The translations under genes and the position numbers were made by a program. The notes beneath the pieces were generated by a model that saw nothing but the letters and a program-made list of their open reading frames with translations, did not search any database and had not been told where the DNA came from. Below are positions 63,720 to 64,000 of a DNA stretch of 64,000 nt, in pieces. Source of the stretch: Tigriopus japonicus (taxonomy: Eukaryota > Arthropoda > Copepoda > Harpacticoida > Harpacticidae); NCBI GenBank assembly GCA_010645155.1, contig CM021317.1, positions 13,138,451-13,202,450 on the forward strand, written 5' to 3'. Numbering within the stretch: position 1 is the stretch's first letter; each line of letters starts with the position of its first letter.

Positions 63720-64000
63720 GGTGTTACGTCAGTCGAAAATAAGCTTGTCTGTCAGTCATTCACTTGATGATGTGAACTGTAGTAAGGAATGTGTTATACT
63801 GCTCAGATCATTCATTGTCCAAGCGCTCAAATATTTTGAAGGACATAAGGCCCTGGAGAGGAGGGATACTGCATTTAAAGTCCCTCTCGTTTGCCCCTAA
63901 GGGAAACTGGCCTGCCTTCGAGGCATCACACACGCATCCTCGAGAACTGGTGATGTATTGTTCAACGATTGAGAGGAAGAACGAGTTTTTGTCCCTTAAC
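63720..64000. other. Upstream region of the secreted-protein gene
   Basis: This segment should hold the promoter and 5' leader of the minus-strand gene. Apart from the TATAA at 63794 and a TTTAAAT near 63875, nothing specific is seen. Confidence 0.35.
63794..63798 (-). promoter_or_regulatory. Possible TATA element upstream of the secreted-protein gene
   Basis: TATAA on the minus strand lies about 75 bases before the start codon. It would place transcription start near 63765 and give a 5' leader of roughly 45 bases. A second AT-rich candidate (TTTAAAT near 63875) is further upstream. No clear initiator was seen, so this is weak. Confidence 0.25.

Overview
This window looks like nuclear DNA of a small-genome metazoan, most likely an arthropod and possibly a crustacean such as a copepod. 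The evidence is a gene split by short GT-AG introns, many di- and tetranucleotide microsatellites, decayed Tc1/mariner-type elements, and the absence of operons, ribosome binding sites or tightly packed reading frames. The taxon is an inference; nothing here names a species.

Only one protein-coding gene can be supported. It lies on the minus strand at the right end (63719 down to 58634), in five exons whose splice phases all agree, and it encodes a predicted secreted, cysteine-rich protein of about 334 residues. I do not recognise the family. Its most striking property is a set of tryptophan-plus-hydrophobic motifs at residues 143, 190, 236 and 281, spaced 47, 46 and 45 residues apart, which suggests a repeated beta-strand fold of the beta-trefoil/fascin kind. 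A possible TATA element lies upstream and a canonical polyadenylation signal 50 bases after the stop.

The fourth intron of this gene (58878-62444) is about 3.6 kb, against 74-333 bases for the other three. It is filled with nested repeats: a 29-bp minisatellite, two adjacent copies of an element with GTTAACGCAGATAAG termini, a 54-bp-arm fold-back element, an ATTAC-rich insertion bounded by 16-bp direct repeats, and a 155-bp tandem duplication ending in an inverted copy of the same hairpin core.

The remaining 58 kb (1 to about 58570) holds no gene I can support. It contains a rearranged Tc1-like transposon remnant at 6296-6824, made of two copies of the same 3' end joined in opposite orientation. 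It also contains a 155-bp hairpin MITE with TA target duplication at 53754-53908, about fifteen microsatellites, an inverted-repeat microsatellite hairpin at 30611-30776, and a dense homeodomain-core cluster at 19517-19575. Such a long gene-free stretch could be intergenic DNA or part of a very large intron of a gene outside the window, and may carry regulatory elements. Several open frames of 70-170 codons occur there, but none shows a recognisable domain or convincing exon structure; the more interesting ones are listed as findings with low scores. No tRNA, rRNA, CRISPR array or viral genome was seen.
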